From the NCBI GenBank assembly GCA_002702685.1, contig PABD01000101.1, positions 1 to 47,384 on the forward strand: 47,384 nucleotides of DNA. Reading direction: 5' to 3'. Source of the DNA: Planctomyces sp. Its GTDB lineage: Bacteria; Planctomycetota; Planctomycetia; Planctomycetales; Planctomycetaceae. Both the position numbers and the translations under genes were made by a program. Position 1 is the stretch's first letter; each line of letters begins with the position of its first letter. The notes below the pieces were generated by a model. The model worked only from the letters and a program-made list of their open reading frames with translations, did not search any database and was not told the origin of the DNA. Below, piece by piece: positions 21,902-30,708 of this stretch.

Positions 21902-22260
21902 ACGGGATACCAGGGGACGGGGGCTTCGCTCGATCCGAGAGATTCTGTCCCTTTACCTGACCGGAACAGTTTGACTGGATTCTCTTTTTTATCCGGTTCG
22001 CGTGACCGCGCTGAGCGGCACCTGCACGAAAAGAATCCACTCGGCAACGGAGGGCGTCGATATTCAGAACAAGCGTCATAGCGCTTCCACGGAGGGAAGA
22101 TGCGGACGAACGTGCGGAATCGGATGCTTCGACTGCCATTTAAAGCATCGCGATCGAGTCGCGCGGATTCGAGTTGCCCCGTCGCCCTCCTCCGCTATGC
22201 CGGTAAAAACTGCCGGGAGAGTTTTTCTCCCGCTCCGCTTTCAAGGACGAAACGGTACCG
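21902..22260. other. Leader region of the lipoprotein gene
   Basis: A 359-bp gap. A perfect hairpin, CGGGAGA (22214-22220) and TCTCCCG (22226-22232) with loop GTTTT, lies 28 bp before the lipoprotein start codon and could affect translation or mark the end of an upstream transcript. Overlapping short frames here have no family similarity. Confidence 0.45.
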
Positions 22261-23322
22261 ATGCACAAGTCGTCACTCAGCCTGCTGGCTGCCGGAATTT
22301 TCACCAGTCTGCTGTTCTCACAGTCGGGATGCCACACGTTGGGCCATTCGGCTGTGGGGAACGTATGTTCGACAACTGATTGCTCGACCTGTCCGAACGG
22401 TTCAGGAACGACCTTTGGCGACTGTTGTCACCCGCGCGTGGACGGCTTGGCGGCGCGACGATTGGGGTGTTCTGCATTGACGGAAATCAGCCGCGCCTCC
22501 CATTGTGAATTCTCGGACGACTACGAGGATGGCTTCGAGCAGGCATTTGAAGATATCGCCGAAGGTGGGAACGGCGTATTGCCCCCTGCCCCGCCATCCA
22601 AATACTGGAAAGAAAAATACCGCTGCCCCGAAGGTTCACATCAGGTAGAAGAGTGGTACTCAGGTTATCACGCCGGAGTCCAGCACGCCTACATTAAAGG
22701 TGTGCATCGCTGCAACGAGATCTATTCGCGGCAGGACTTCATTGAAAGCACACTCGACAATGGGTGCTACGGTTCCTGCGTCAGCGCTGCTGGCGTGACT
22801 TATGTCGGCCCTCGTCGACAGCTTCCCGTCGAGCGGGAAATCTGTAACAGCTGTCCTGCAAACAATTGTCTTCCGAGTGGCTGCACGTCGGGTGGTAACT
22901 GTACTTCGCAGGGTGGCGCGGAATTGATCTCACCCCAACCAATCGAGAAAACCTTACCCGCAGCACCGGCAAGTCCGCCTGCGGCCCCTAAAGCTGTGCC
23001 GGCCCCGAAGCAGGTTCCCGAGACAGCTCCCATGCAGCCCGTTCCGGCGGAACGGCCCACTCAGGTCGGTTATCAGACCATGGTCCCCGGGAATGGCTAT
23101 CCGCTGCAATACGTGGCCCCAATGTCTTTACAGGCACAGCCGCAGATAGGGCACAGCGTTCAAATGGGACAAGGTATTCAGGTGGGGCACAGCATTCAGA
23201 TGGGACACAGCATTCAGATCGGACACAGTACGCCCACTTCGGGTCGCCCACTGAGCTGGGGACCGGAGCCAGCTGACAGCACGAACTCCGACCGCCGCAT
23301 CGACAGCTTGCTGTTTCAGTAG
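22261..23322 (+). CDS. Planctomycete lipoprotein with a GHSIQM repeat tail
   Basis: The 353-residue protein has a hydrophobic N terminus ending SQSGC (C24), a plausible lipobox though with Q where L is usual. The central region (about 85-145) contains SDDYEDGFEQAFEDIAEG, PPAPPSKYW and EEWYSGYHAGVQHA, a pattern I recognise from planctomycete secreted proteins of unknown function. A cysteine-rich patch follows (CNSCPANNCLPSGC). The C-terminal part is proline/alanine-rich and then carries four to five copies of a six-residue GHSIQM-type repeat, encoded by 18-bp tandem units. It is convergent with the PQQ-type gene. Function is unknown. Confidence 0.75.
   Translation: MHKSSLSLLAAGIFTSLLFSQSGCHTLGHSAVGNVCSTTDCSTCPNGSGTTFGDCCHPRVDGLAARRLGCSALTEISRASHCEFSDDYEDGFEQAFEDIAEGGNGVLPPAPPSKYWKEKYRCPEGSHQVEEWYSGYHAGVQHAYIKGVHRCNEIYSRQDFIESTLDNGCYGSCVSAAGVTYVGPRRQLPVEREICNSCPANNCLPSGCTSGGNCTSQGGAELISPQPIEKTLPAAPASPPAAPKAVPAPKQVPETAPMQPVPAERPTQVGYQTMVPGNGYPLQYVAPMSLQAQPQIGHSVQMGQGIQVGHSIQMGHSIQIGHSTPTSGRPLSWGPEPADSTNSDRRIDSLLFQ
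23149..23229 (+). repeat. 18-bp tandem repeats within the lipoprotein gene
   Basis: Units begin at 23149, 23167, 23185 and 23203, followed by a half unit to 23229. The consensus is GGACACAGCATTCAGATG, which keeps frame and gives a GHSIQM repeat. The last two full units are nearly identical, which suggests recent slippage. Confidence 0.85.
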
Positions 23323-23443
23323 GACGCTCTATAGCAAATTCCAGATAACCGTAGCGTGTTCTGGCGGCGTATCCTGCTACTTTCAAGGGCTTTTCGGGTC
23401 CGATAGCCGCCACACTTATCCTGGACAGGATCTAGCGTCGTTC

Positions 23444-24823
23444 TCAGCGACCGAAGAGATCGCGAAAACCACTGTTGTTGTTAGCGGGTTCTTCCTGAGG
23501 CGTCTCAGGTTCCTGCGGCTCATTAGAGCCTTCCGCATTATTGTTCGTTGCCGGTTCAGCGGGCTCTGTAGCGTCGCCTTCCTGGCCAGTGGCGTCGTTG
23601 GGCGCCATTTCAGGTTCGATCGGTTGATCTCCCTGGTTTCGATATTGAATGGGGAATTCCGAACCCAGCTCGTGAATTTCCACCACGATGCCATCGAGTC
23701 GCGCAAGGTAAAGTCGGTCGGTCTGCTCGTTCTGGAAGCGAATCGAGAAGTCACGCAGCGGAAGGCGTCCTTCGGTGATACCAGTTTTCTTGTCGATCAA
23801 CGTAATGTTCCGCAGATCGTCTTCTCCCAGTACGAACGACTCCGTCTGTGCAAGAAACCGGGTTGTGTCGGTATTCACCCAGAATCGCTGGCCGGTATCG
23901 GCATTCATCATCATCAGGCCGACGCGGGCAGGAACGGCGTACAGGTTTTCACCCACGACGATCATTCGCTGCAGAACGGGTTGAGTCAGCACGCGCTGCC
24001 AGACCGTTTCACCAGTCTTCTGATTCAGACAGAAGATTCGCTTGTCCTGACGGGAGCTCCGGTCCGCGATCGACATGTAGAGAAGTCTTCCACGGTGGCT
24101 GAGTGGAGCGACGATGGGGGAATCCCCCTCGAAGTGCATGAATTGCTTTTTGTCCGCTTTAGCCAGACCGTAAACGGTTCCGTCATCCCCGGTGAAGACG
24201 ACTTCGTCTTCGATCAGCAGCGGGGTATACCGAATCTGGTCTGCGGCGCGATATCGCCAGTTGACGGTGTCGAAAGACGAGTTGGGAAGGTCCCCGTCGC
24301 GGGCAAACTGATTGATGCGACCGAGATCAAGGGCGTAGAACATACCGGTTACATCGCCGAAGAAAATCTGGTCGTCATCGACTGCGATCTGCGACGTTGC
24401 GGGGCCCGGTAAGCGGAGCATCCATTTTTCGTTGCCACTGAATCGATCGAGCGCGATCAGATGCACGCCTGCGATAAAGTAGACGGTTTCCGCGTCGGAG
24501 ACGGCGCGGGAGATGAAAGCGCTATTGGAACCGAACCGATAATACCAGGCGCGTTTCCCGGTGTTGACGTCGAGCGCGGTGATGTTCCCGAGATCGGTCT
24601 GCACGTAGACGAACGCCTCATCGACCGAGATATGGATGACCCGGTCTCCCAAGGGGTCGACGACCGCCTGCCCCCACCAACCGCGGGTCAGGGCGTAACG
24701 GGCGAGCAAGTCCTTGGTCGGGAGTCCGTTTGCCTGGGAGGTCAAACGCAATTGTGCGGATGCCGATTCCACGCATAATAGGGAAGCCAGACAGCAGATA
24801 ACCAGGAAGGTACGCTTCAGCAT
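23444..24823 (-). CDS. Secreted PQQ-type beta-propeller protein
   Basis: The 459-residue protein has a signal peptide (about 1-23, ending ASAQ). PQQ-like beta-propeller repeats fill the centre, for example ITALDVNTGKRAWYYRFG, LIALDRFSGNEKWMLRLP, FYALDLG, VYGLAKADKKQF and CLNQKTGETVWQR. The C-terminal 60 residues are low complexity, rich in E, P, Q and N, and end FRDLFGR. There is no quinoprotein dehydrogenase active site that I can see, so a BamB-like or structural scaffold role is more likely than an enzyme. An AGAGG ribosome-binding site precedes the ATG. It is divergent from the HEAT-repeat gene at 25195. Confidence 0.88.
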   Translation of the reverse strand: MLKRTFLVICCLASLLCVESASAQLRLTSQANGLPTKDLLARYALTRGWWGQAVVDPLGDRVIHISVDEAFVYVQTDLGNITALDVNTGKRAWYYRFGSNSAFISRAVSDAETVYFIAGVHLIALDRFSGNEKWMLRLPGPATSQIAVDDDQIFFGDVTGMFYALDLGRINQFARDGDLPNSSFDTVNWRYRAADQIRYTPLLIEDEVVFTGDDGTVYGLAKADKKQFMHFEGDSPIVAPLSHRGRLLYMSIADRSSRQDKRIFCLNQKTGETVWQRVLTQPVLQRMIVVGENLYAVPARVGLMMMNADTGQRFWVNTDTTRFLAQTESFVLGEDDLRNITLIDKKTGITEGRLPLRDFSIRFQNEQTDRLYLARLDGIVVEIHELGSEFPIQYRNQGDQPIEPEMAPNDATGQEGDATEPAEPATNNNAEGSNEPQEPETPQEEPANNNSGFRDLFGR

Positions 24824-25139
24824 GAGAAACCTCTGGGATTTCGTTCGAGTCGCAGACGATGTTGTTGGATAGCATCATCTTACGTTTTTGATTTGAGTGC
24901 TGGTAAACAAGAGCACGGCGAGGTCGCGATATGTCTCGGGATCAATGGGAATTTTAATATACCCGAATCTGCCCAGAGTCACCAATGTTCGGTTTGTCGC
25001 CGGAATGAGTCTCGTCATCATACGGGTTGCCGCCGGGCCACGGCCAGCCGGGGGAATGACTGCATTTCTGCTCCTATGGTCATCATGACCACTATTCCGA
25101 CGAAAAACAGCTGAAAAATGGTCTGATTGGAGACAGTTG
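24824..25139. other. Intergenic region between divergent PQQ and HEAT genes
   Basis: No gene is supported. Several overlapping short frames exist on both strands, none with recognisable similarity. Promoters for both flanking genes are expected; the plus-strand one is listed next. Confidence 0.4.
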
Positions 25140-25169
25140 TTGAATTCACGAGAGACGATGCCCTAGAAT
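25140..25169 (+). promoter_or_regulatory. Candidate sigma-70-type promoter of the HEAT-repeat gene
   Basis: TTGAAT at 25140-25145 and TAGAAT at 25164-25169 are separated by 18 bp and lie 25 bp before the start codon. The match is moderate and planctomycete promoter consensus is not well defined. Confidence 0.35.
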
Positions 25170-25194
25170 TTGAAGAGTCGTTATTTGTTAACGC

Positions 25195-26550
25195 ATGAAT
25201 GTAAGTGAACTAATGATTACTTTGTTGTCCGCAAGCTGGCTTTTCCGCCGCTCCTTCCTGGTTCCGGTTCTCGGAATGGGGTTGAGTCTGTCACTGGTTT
25301 CGATCAGTCACGCTGACCACCTCATCCTGACGAACGGCGGGGTCGTGCGCGGAACGATTGAGCAGCCCGACGATGAGGCAGATGGCGCGGCCGTCGTGGG
25401 ACCGGAGATCTACCGAATCCGGACATTGACCGGTAACCTGTTGGCGATCTCAGCGGTCGACGTCGAAGACGTTGTCTATCAACCGGCCGCCGTGGAAGAG
25501 TACGAGATCAAAGCACTGAGAGCTCCTCAGACAGCGGCGGCCCAGTGGGAGCTGGCCGAGTGGGCGCGCAAGCAGGAACTTTTCCCGCAGTGGAAAGCGC
25601 AGATTGAGGCGGTGCTGGCTCTCGATAAAGATCACGTCGCCGCGCAACAGGCGCTGACCCGCGCTGATATCGCCGTTCGCAAACAGGAGCGGGACGAACT
25701 GATGCTGTCGCGGGGCATGGTGAAATACCGTGGCCGTTACATCAGCGAACGCGAAAAAGAACTGATCGACGAGATTGCCGCCGAACGCGAACGTCGCGAA
25801 GAATGGCGGAAGAAAGTCAAATTATGGCGTGGCTGGCTGACTCACCGTACGGCGACCTATCAGCAGAAGGGGCTCGCCGCTCTTCGCGAAATCGACTCTC
25901 CTGACGCCATCCCGGCACTCGAAAAATACCTGCAGCAGGAATCGGGAGACAACTTCCGATTACTACTGGTCGAGATCCTGCCGAATATCGACGATGAAGC
26001 CGCGATCCTGAAACTGATCGAGATGTCTCTGTTCGATAGCAGTCTGGAAGTTCGCAAGAATGCGTTCAACAGTCTACCGCCGGAGCAGCTGGAATTCGTC
26101 ACCTCGCAGTATGTTCGGCAGTTGAAGCATGCTGACAACACGGTCGTTCGCCGCGCGGGCGCGTTCCTGGGCGAGATTGGTGATATCCGCGTCGTTCCCT
26201 ATCTCATCGATGCTCTGGTGACGACACACACCTATCAGGTCTCCGTACCGGTGCAGAAGCAGACCTATTCCGTCGGTTCACGCGGGCCATTATTGCCGCC
26301 GCAGATCGAGTATCAGTTGCGGACAGGACAATTGCCCTTCGGCGTGATCATCGATGATTCGAACATCGTCGCCCCTCCACCACAGACGAAGCTGGTGAAT
26401 GTGAATCGCGATCAGCAGAACGCGGAAGTCCTCGCCTCGCTGCAGAAGTTGACGGACCAGAACTTTCAGTTTGATGAACTGCAATGGCGAAACTGGTGGA
26501 ACTCGGTACGCGACGGGAAGATTCCACCGCCCAACAGCCAGAACAGCTGA
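25195..26550 (+). CDS. Secreted HEAT-repeat protein
   Basis: The 451-residue protein has an N-terminal hydrophobic segment (about 12-41) that looks like a signal peptide ending SHADH. A beta-rich segment (LILTNGGVVRGTIEQ) resembles planctomycete SLA1-like or small beta domains. A charged, helical region (about 165-215) rich in E, K and R may be a coiled coil. HEAT-like repeats follow at about 220-350 (IDSPDAIPALEKYLQQ, FLGEIGDIRVVPYLIDALV). The C terminus has an LTDQNFQFDELQWRNWWNS motif common at the end of such planctomycete HEAT proteins. Function is unknown; protein interaction in the envelope is inferred. An internal Met at residue 7 is an alternative start. Confidence 0.82.
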   Translation: MNVSELMITLLSASWLFRRSFLVPVLGMGLSLSLVSISHADHLILTNGGVVRGTIEQPDDEADGAAVVGPEIYRIRTLTGNLLAISAVDVEDVVYQPAAVEEYEIKALRAPQTAAAQWELAEWARKQELFPQWKAQIEAVLALDKDHVAAQQALTRADIAVRKQERDELMLSRGMVKYRGRYISEREKELIDEIAAERERREEWRKKVKLWRGWLTHRTATYQQKGLAALREIDSPDAIPALEKYLQQESGDNFRLLLVEILPNIDDEAAILKLIEMSLFDSSLEVRKNAFNSLPPEQLEFVTSQYVRQLKHADNTVVRRAGAFLGEIGDIRVVPYLIDALVTTHTYQVSVPVQKQTYSVGSRGPLLPPQIEYQLRTGQLPFGVIIDDSNIVAPPPQTKLVNVNRDQQNAEVLASLQKLTDQNFQFDELQWRNWWNSVRDGKIPPPNSQNS

Positions 26551-26578
26551 ATCGTCCCCCCGCGACAGGGGACTCATT

Positions 26579-26612
26579 TAATGCATGCTATCGGCTAATG
26601 CATGCTATCGGC
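26579..26612. repeat. 17-bp perfect tandem duplication at the M20 gene stop
   Basis: TAATGCATGCTATCGGC occurs at 26579-26595 and again at 26596-26612. The right copy encodes the last codons of the M20 protein, and the stop codon falls at the junction (26595-26597), so the left copy is a non-coding echo of the gene end. Confidence 0.9.
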
Positions 26613-28187
26613 CGGAAGTTGCCGATAATCGAGGGCCGGTTTCTGATCGGGCTGCATCAAGGTCTGGTAGCTCTGTCGCGCCGTCCGCTCTTTGAATTCT
26701 CTCTTCGCCGCGGCGATCAATTCGGGATTCTGATAGAGGTCCCAAGCGGATGCCACCAACGTCTTCATGGCGAGATGCATCCCCTTCCGCGCGATGCTCG
26801 TGCCGCCGCAGGCGGTTGCCTGCCAGGAATGCGCGGGAGTCCCCGGTACCCAACAGGCGGTATTGAACCCTGCAGTTGGTACGTTCCAGGAGACATCACC
26901 CACATCGGTCGACCCGGGGCCAACGATGCCCGAGAGATCGTAAACCTCGCGGATATCGCTGATCGGTTCCTGCTTCAGCAGGCTCTCCTGCAACTTCACT
27001 GCGAAGAGCTGTTCCTCCTCGGTGTATTTCAGATCGTTCAATTGCTTGAGGTTCTTCTCAATCACTTCCGACAGCGCCAGGTTCGGCAGCAGGTTGACGA
27101 TTCCCCCTTCGTAGTCCACGACGAGTTCGGTTTCGGTCGCCAGCGCGCCGGCTTTTGCGCAGAGCAGTAGTCGATCATACAGTCTCTTCACGACGTCGGC
27201 GTCGAAGTGGCGGACGTAGTAGTAGACTTCCGCCGTTTCGGGGACGATGTTGGGGGCCTGTCCTCCGTTCGTAATCACGTAGTGAATACGGGCGGAATCT
27301 GGGATGTGCTCGCGAAGCAATTCCGCGGCGTGATTGGTGAGTGCTACAGCGTCGAGTGCCGACCGTCCCTCTTCGGGAGCGCCGGCGGCGTGCGCGGGGG
27401 CACCCTTGAATTGAAACCTTACAGCAATGCGCGCGAGCGAAGAACGGGCGCCGGCGGCGTTACGATTACTCGGATGCCAGTGCAGTACGACGTCACAACC
27501 CTGAAACGCTCCCGCCAGAACCATAAAGGCCTTGGCCGCGCCCCCTTCTTCTGCCGGGCAGCCGTAGTAACGAATCGTTCCCTGAATCCGACCGGCTTTG
27601 ATCTCTTCCGCAATGGCGATCGCCGCGCCTGCCGAAGCAACGCCGAAAAGATGATGCCCGCAGGCATGACCGTAAGCGTCCGGGGTCTCCGTTGAGCGAT
27701 ACGGAACGGCGTCCTGCGCCAGACCGGGAAGCGCATCGAATTCCCCGAGCAATGCAATCACCGGTTCGCCACTTCCAAATTCCGCGACAAACGCGGTCGG
27801 AATCTCGGCGATGCCCGCACTGACTTTGAAGCCCGCATCATGTAAGAGCCCCTGGAGCCGCTGCGAGGAACGGGTTTCGTGATAACCAGGCTCGGCCCAT
27901 TTCCAGATATCGAGCGCGGCCTGCCACAACTCTTCTTCGCGCGCAGCGATTGTCGCGTAAAGCGACTCTTTAGGTCTGTTCGCTTCCGGGGACGGAATCT
28001 GTTCCGCTGAACTGTCCGACATTGGTTGCGTGGAATCGGAGGGAGAACCTTCCTCCGGATCTGCACCACGCACCATGTTCAGTCCGAACAGGACGCACGT
28101 CAGCGAAATTCCGAGCAGCCAGCTGCCTCGATTGGCGCTGACGGAAGTTTGGCGTGGGATTAGGACGTTTCGAAGAGTGAAATGCAT
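26595..28187 (-). CDS. M20 family amidohydrolase, AbgB-like, exported
   Basis: From the ATG at 28187 the protein has 530 residues; a TTG start at 28220 would add eleven. A hydrophobic N-terminal segment (LLGISLTCVLFGLNMV) suggests export or membrane anchoring, followed by a S/P/E-rich linker. The M20 catalytic domain shows LGEFDALPG, YGHACGHHLFG and YGCPAEEGG, with metal-binding His, Asp and Glu in place, and a dimerisation domain around FQFKGAPAHAAGAPEEGRSALDA. Closest recognised family is p-aminobenzoyl-glutamate hydrolase subunit B (AbgB), which cleaves an amide bond; the AbgA partner is not nearby. The export signal is unlike cytoplasmic AbgB. Substrate is therefore uncertain. Confidence 0.88.
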   Translation of the reverse strand: MHFTLRNVLIPRQTSVSANRGSWLLGISLTCVLFGLNMVRGADPEEGSPSDSTQPMSDSSAEQIPSPEANRPKESLYATIAAREEELWQAALDIWKWAEPGYHETRSSQRLQGLLHDAGFKVSAGIAEIPTAFVAEFGSGEPVIALLGEFDALPGLAQDAVPYRSTETPDAYGHACGHHLFGVASAGAAIAIAEEIKAGRIQGTIRYYGCPAEEGGAAKAFMVLAGAFQGCDVVLHWHPSNRNAAGARSSLARIAVRFQFKGAPAHAAGAPEEGRSALDAVALTNHAAELLREHIPDSARIHYVITNGGQAPNIVPETAEVYYYVRHFDADVVKRLYDRLLLCAKAGALATETELVVDYEGGIVNLLPNLALSEVIEKNLKQLNDLKYTEEEQLFAVKLQESLLKQEPISDIREVYDLSGIVGPGSTDVGDVSWNVPTAGFNTACWVPGTPAHSWQATACGGTSIARKGMHLAMKTLVASAWDLYQNPELIAAAKREFKERTARQSYQTLMQPDQKPALDYRQLPADSMH

Positions 28188-28620
28188 GGCGCCCTGAATA
28201 GATGAGGTGAAGTCGGGCAAAGTCTCCGGGACAGGTCGAACGGGACCAAGTCAGGTCAACCGCGACCCTATTTTATGCAGACAGAGCAAAACTGTCTGGT
28301 TGAGTCGAGTGGAACGAAGAGGCAAGTTGAAGAGAATTTGTCGATTAATGTGTATAGGATGCCCGAAGTTAAGGCGATTTGCGAGGGGGATTTCTTTCTC
28401 GCAAAGGCATAATTTTATTTATTTTGACATGTGCGGCGATGGGGTCGCCCAAATGGGAGGCAGTGATCGCGCATTGAGTGCGCAGTATGCCAACGTGGTT
28501 GCAACTTTTTTAGGCAACATCGCTTTAATAAATTTTTCGCGTACCCTTCGTTTTTTATAAGGATTTCGCGGAAAACGCCTTGCCCTGATGATCTCTGCGC
28601 GGAAAACGCTAAACGAACAC
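28188..28620. other. Intergenic region upstream of amt and the M20 gene
   Basis: No gene is supported. A perfect 7-bp inverted repeat CAGACAG/CTGTCTG lies at 28278-28298 and may be a diverged copy of the TTGTCTGG repeat family. The stretch 28400-28560 is A/T-richer than its surroundings and contains the dyad at 28469-28483. Confidence 0.5.
28469..28483. promoter_or_regulatory. Dyad GCGCA-N5-TGCGC, candidate activator site for amt
   Basis: A perfect 5-bp inverted repeat with a 5-bp centre (TTGAG), about 150 bp upstream of the -24 element. Position and geometry fit an upstream site for a sigma-54 activator such as NtrC, although the half-sites differ from the enteric NtrC consensus. Confidence 0.35.
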
Positions 28621-28627
28621 GACGGAC

Positions 28628-28644
28628 GGGCACGCTTCTTGCTT
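28628..28644 (+). promoter_or_regulatory. Sigma-54 (-24/-12) promoter of amt
   Basis: GGGCACGCTTCTTGCTT matches the sigma-54 consensus TGGCACG-N4-TTGCW at all but the first T: GG at 28629-28630 and GC at 28641-28642 are exactly 10 bp apart. Expected transcription start is near 28654. The next gene is amt, a classic sigma-54/NtrC target under nitrogen limitation. It implies a leader of about 350 nt. Confidence 0.75.
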
Positions 28645-29007
28645 TTCGGCTGCTTAGCTCAATATCGCTGGGTTAAGTTCCTTCGCGGCGGCATTGATCG
28701 GCTTCGAAATGATTCGAGCCGATTCTCTGCCACACGCGGGAACTGGTGTCTCCGTTTTCCAACGAAATGCGCGCTCGAAGGCCTGAGAGAAAACCGTCAC
28801 GCGGGTAACTCACCAGGCAGGATCAGGCGACGCCCCTCCGGTTCGAAGCCGGAACAGGTTGCTGTTGAGCCGAACGTACTTATTCCATAGTCGCAACTTG
28901 TTTACTTTCGACCTTTCCCGTCATCGATCTGTAGCCCACGAGTCCTGTTCATCCGTGGTGAGTTTCGATGTTGTTTCGGTGGTTGATTGCAATGCAGAGG
29001 GAAAACA

Positions 29008-30441
29008 ATGATTAAAAACTGCGCTTTCTTTGCGCTCCTGTTTGGAACGCTCCTGATGATGCCCGCAACGGTGATGACGACCGTCGCGTACGCACAAGAA
29101 GAAACACCGGCCGAGACGGAAACTCCGGCTGAAGAAACTCCCACGGAAGAAGCCACCACTGAAGAAGAAGCTCCAGCGGACGAAGTTCCCGTTAAAGAAC
29201 CTTCTGCTGACCTCGGTCAACTTCAGTATGCATTCGACAACTTCGTGTTGTTCCTCTGTGCTGTCCTCGTCTTCCTGATGCAGGCTGGTTTCGCGATGGT
29301 CGAAGCTGGCTTCAACTCCTCGAAGAACAGCGTCAACATTCTCTTCAAGAACTCCATGGACGTCTGCGTCGGTGTGCTGCTCTACTGGGTTATCGGTTAC
29401 GGCCTGATGTACCCTGGCGAGAGCTGGAGCATTCCGGGTTACCTCGGATTCGCAGGTTCGGGCGTTGCTGAAACAGATTCTTCCCTTTCTGGACCGGGAG
29501 AACTCTTCCCGCAGGTCGACTTCCTGTTCCAGGCGGTCTTCGCCGCAACTGCCGCCACGATCGTTTCGGGTGCTGTTGCCGGCCGTATGAAATTCAATGG
29601 ATACATCATCTACAGTGCGATCCTGACTGCCTTCATCTATCCGATCAGCGGAAGCTGGAAATGGGGTGGTGGATGGCTCGACGCCATGGGCTTCTATGAC
29701 TTCGCTGGTTCGATCGTGGTACACGCGGTCGGTGGATTCGCTGGTCTGGCTGGTGCGATCGTCCTCGGACCTCGCCTCGGCAAATACAGTGCTGATGGCA
29801 AACCCCAACCGATGCCTGGTCACAGCCTGCCGATTGCCGCTCTGGGTGTCTTCATCCTGTGGTTCGGCTGGTACGGCTTCAACCCCGGTAGCCAGTTGGT
29901 CTTCTCGGACAAAACTGATATCGATGCCATGATGCTGATCGCCACTAACACCACACTCGCCGCTGCGGCGGGTGGAATTGCCGCGACAGTTCTGTCGTGG
30001 GTTCTGTTCTCCAAACCCGACCTGTCGATGGCTCTCAACGGTATCCTCGCGGGTCTGGTCGGTATCACCGCCAACTGCGATGGTGTGACCAACCCCGGAG
30101 CCATGGCGATCGGTGCGATCGCTGGTGTGATCGTGGTCCTGGCCATCATTGCCCTGGATAAACTCAAGATCGACGATCCCGTCGGTGCCTTCCCTGTCCA
30201 CGGTGCCTGTGGTGTCTGGGGTGGTATCGCGACTGGTATCTTCGGTGTGAAATACGAAGGCGAAACCGCCAACATGGTCGCTCAGATCACTGGCTCCATC
30301 GTGATTCCGCTGTACGCCTTCGTCACCATGCTGATTCTCTTCTTCATCCTTAAGGGCGTTGGACTGCTCCGCGTGTCTCCGGAAGAAGAAGAAAAAGGTC
30401 TCGACATCTCCGAGCACGGAATGTCGGCTTACACTCACTAA
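29008..30441 (+). CDS. amt: Ammonium transporter Amt
   Basis: The 477-residue protein conducts ammonium/ammonia across the inner membrane. The ATG at 29008 is chosen because GAGGG lies 6 nt upstream. Residues 1-30 form a signal peptide ending AYAQ. A negatively charged E/T/P/A-rich linker covers about 31-66, before the first transmembrane helix. Amt hallmarks follow: FNSSKNSVNILFKNSMD, the conserved acidic D231 in FYDFAGS, FGWYGFNPGS, and the two pore histidines H239 and H398. About eleven membrane helices are expected. The C terminus ends with GLDISEHGMSAY, the segment needed for coupling between subunits and PII control. No glnK gene is adjacent. A sigma-54 promoter precedes it and two terminators follow. 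Confidence 0.97.
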   Translation: MIKNCAFFALLFGTLLMMPATVMTTVAYAQEETPAETETPAEETPTEEATTEEEAPADEVPVKEPSADLGQLQYAFDNFVLFLCAVLVFLMQAGFAMVEAGFNSSKNSVNILFKNSMDVCVGVLLYWVIGYGLMYPGESWSIPGYLGFAGSGVAETDSSLSGPGELFPQVDFLFQAVFAATAATIVSGAVAGRMKFNGYIIYSAILTAFIYPISGSWKWGGGWLDAMGFYDFAGSIVVHAVGGFAGLAGAIVLGPRLGKYSADGKPQPMPGHSLPIAALGVFILWFGWYGFNPGSQLVFSDKTDIDAMMLIATNTTLAAAAGGIAATVLSWVLFSKPDLSMALNGILAGLVGITANCDGVTNPGAMAIGAIAGVIVVLAIIALDKLKIDDPVGAFPVHGACGVWGGIATGIFGVKYEGETANMVAQITGSIVIPLYAFVTMLILFFILKGVGLLRVSPEEEEKGLDISEHGMSAYTH

Positions 30442-30480
30442 GAGTGGAACTGATGACTGGTTAAATGAGAAGATTCTGCG

Positions 30481-30515
30481 ACTCGGCCGGGTTACCACTG
30501 ACCCGGTCGAGTTTT
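30481..30515 (+). terminator. First terminator after amt
   Basis: ACTCGGCCGGGT (30481-30492) pairs with ACCCGGTCGAGT (30501-30512) with one G-T wobble, an 8-nt loop, and a short T run after the stem. It starts 39 bp after the amt stop. Confidence 0.8.
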
Positions 30516-30613
30516 CAGAAAACGATAACAAGAGAAAGCGACAATAACCTGACTGGCTGACTGAAACCGGAACAGGAAACCGTCGCTCGATCAAATCGTA
30601 AAACCACTGAAGT

Positions 30614-30660
30614 AACAGACGTCTTTCTCGTCCCACTGGCGAGAAAGGCGTTTGTTATTT
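30614..30660 (+). terminator. Second terminator after amt
   Basis: AACAGACGTCTTTCTCG (30614-30630) pairs over 17 bp, two of them G-T wobbles, with CGAGAAAGGCGTTTGTT (30640-30656), followed by ATTTTAT. It lies 50 bp before the next gene and backs up the first terminator. Confidence 0.82.
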
Positions 30661-30708
30661 TATACGGGGGTCACTTTTGAGATCCGCTCCCTGCTCCAGT
30701 AGAATGAG

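Noticed and set aside
24893-25114. Short frames between the PQQ and HEAT genes
   Set aside because: Several frames of similar length overlap on both strands; none has a ribosome-binding site or similarity.
28800-28880. tRNA-like T-arm (TCCGG-TTCGAAG-CCGGA) in the amt leader
   Set aside because: No matching acceptor stem, D-arm or anticodon arm could be placed upstream.
28921-30636. 571-codon open frame on the minus strand opposite amt
   Set aside because: It mirrors amt, is rich in D, H, R, S, and has no family similarity. Its length comes from the strong codon bias of amt.
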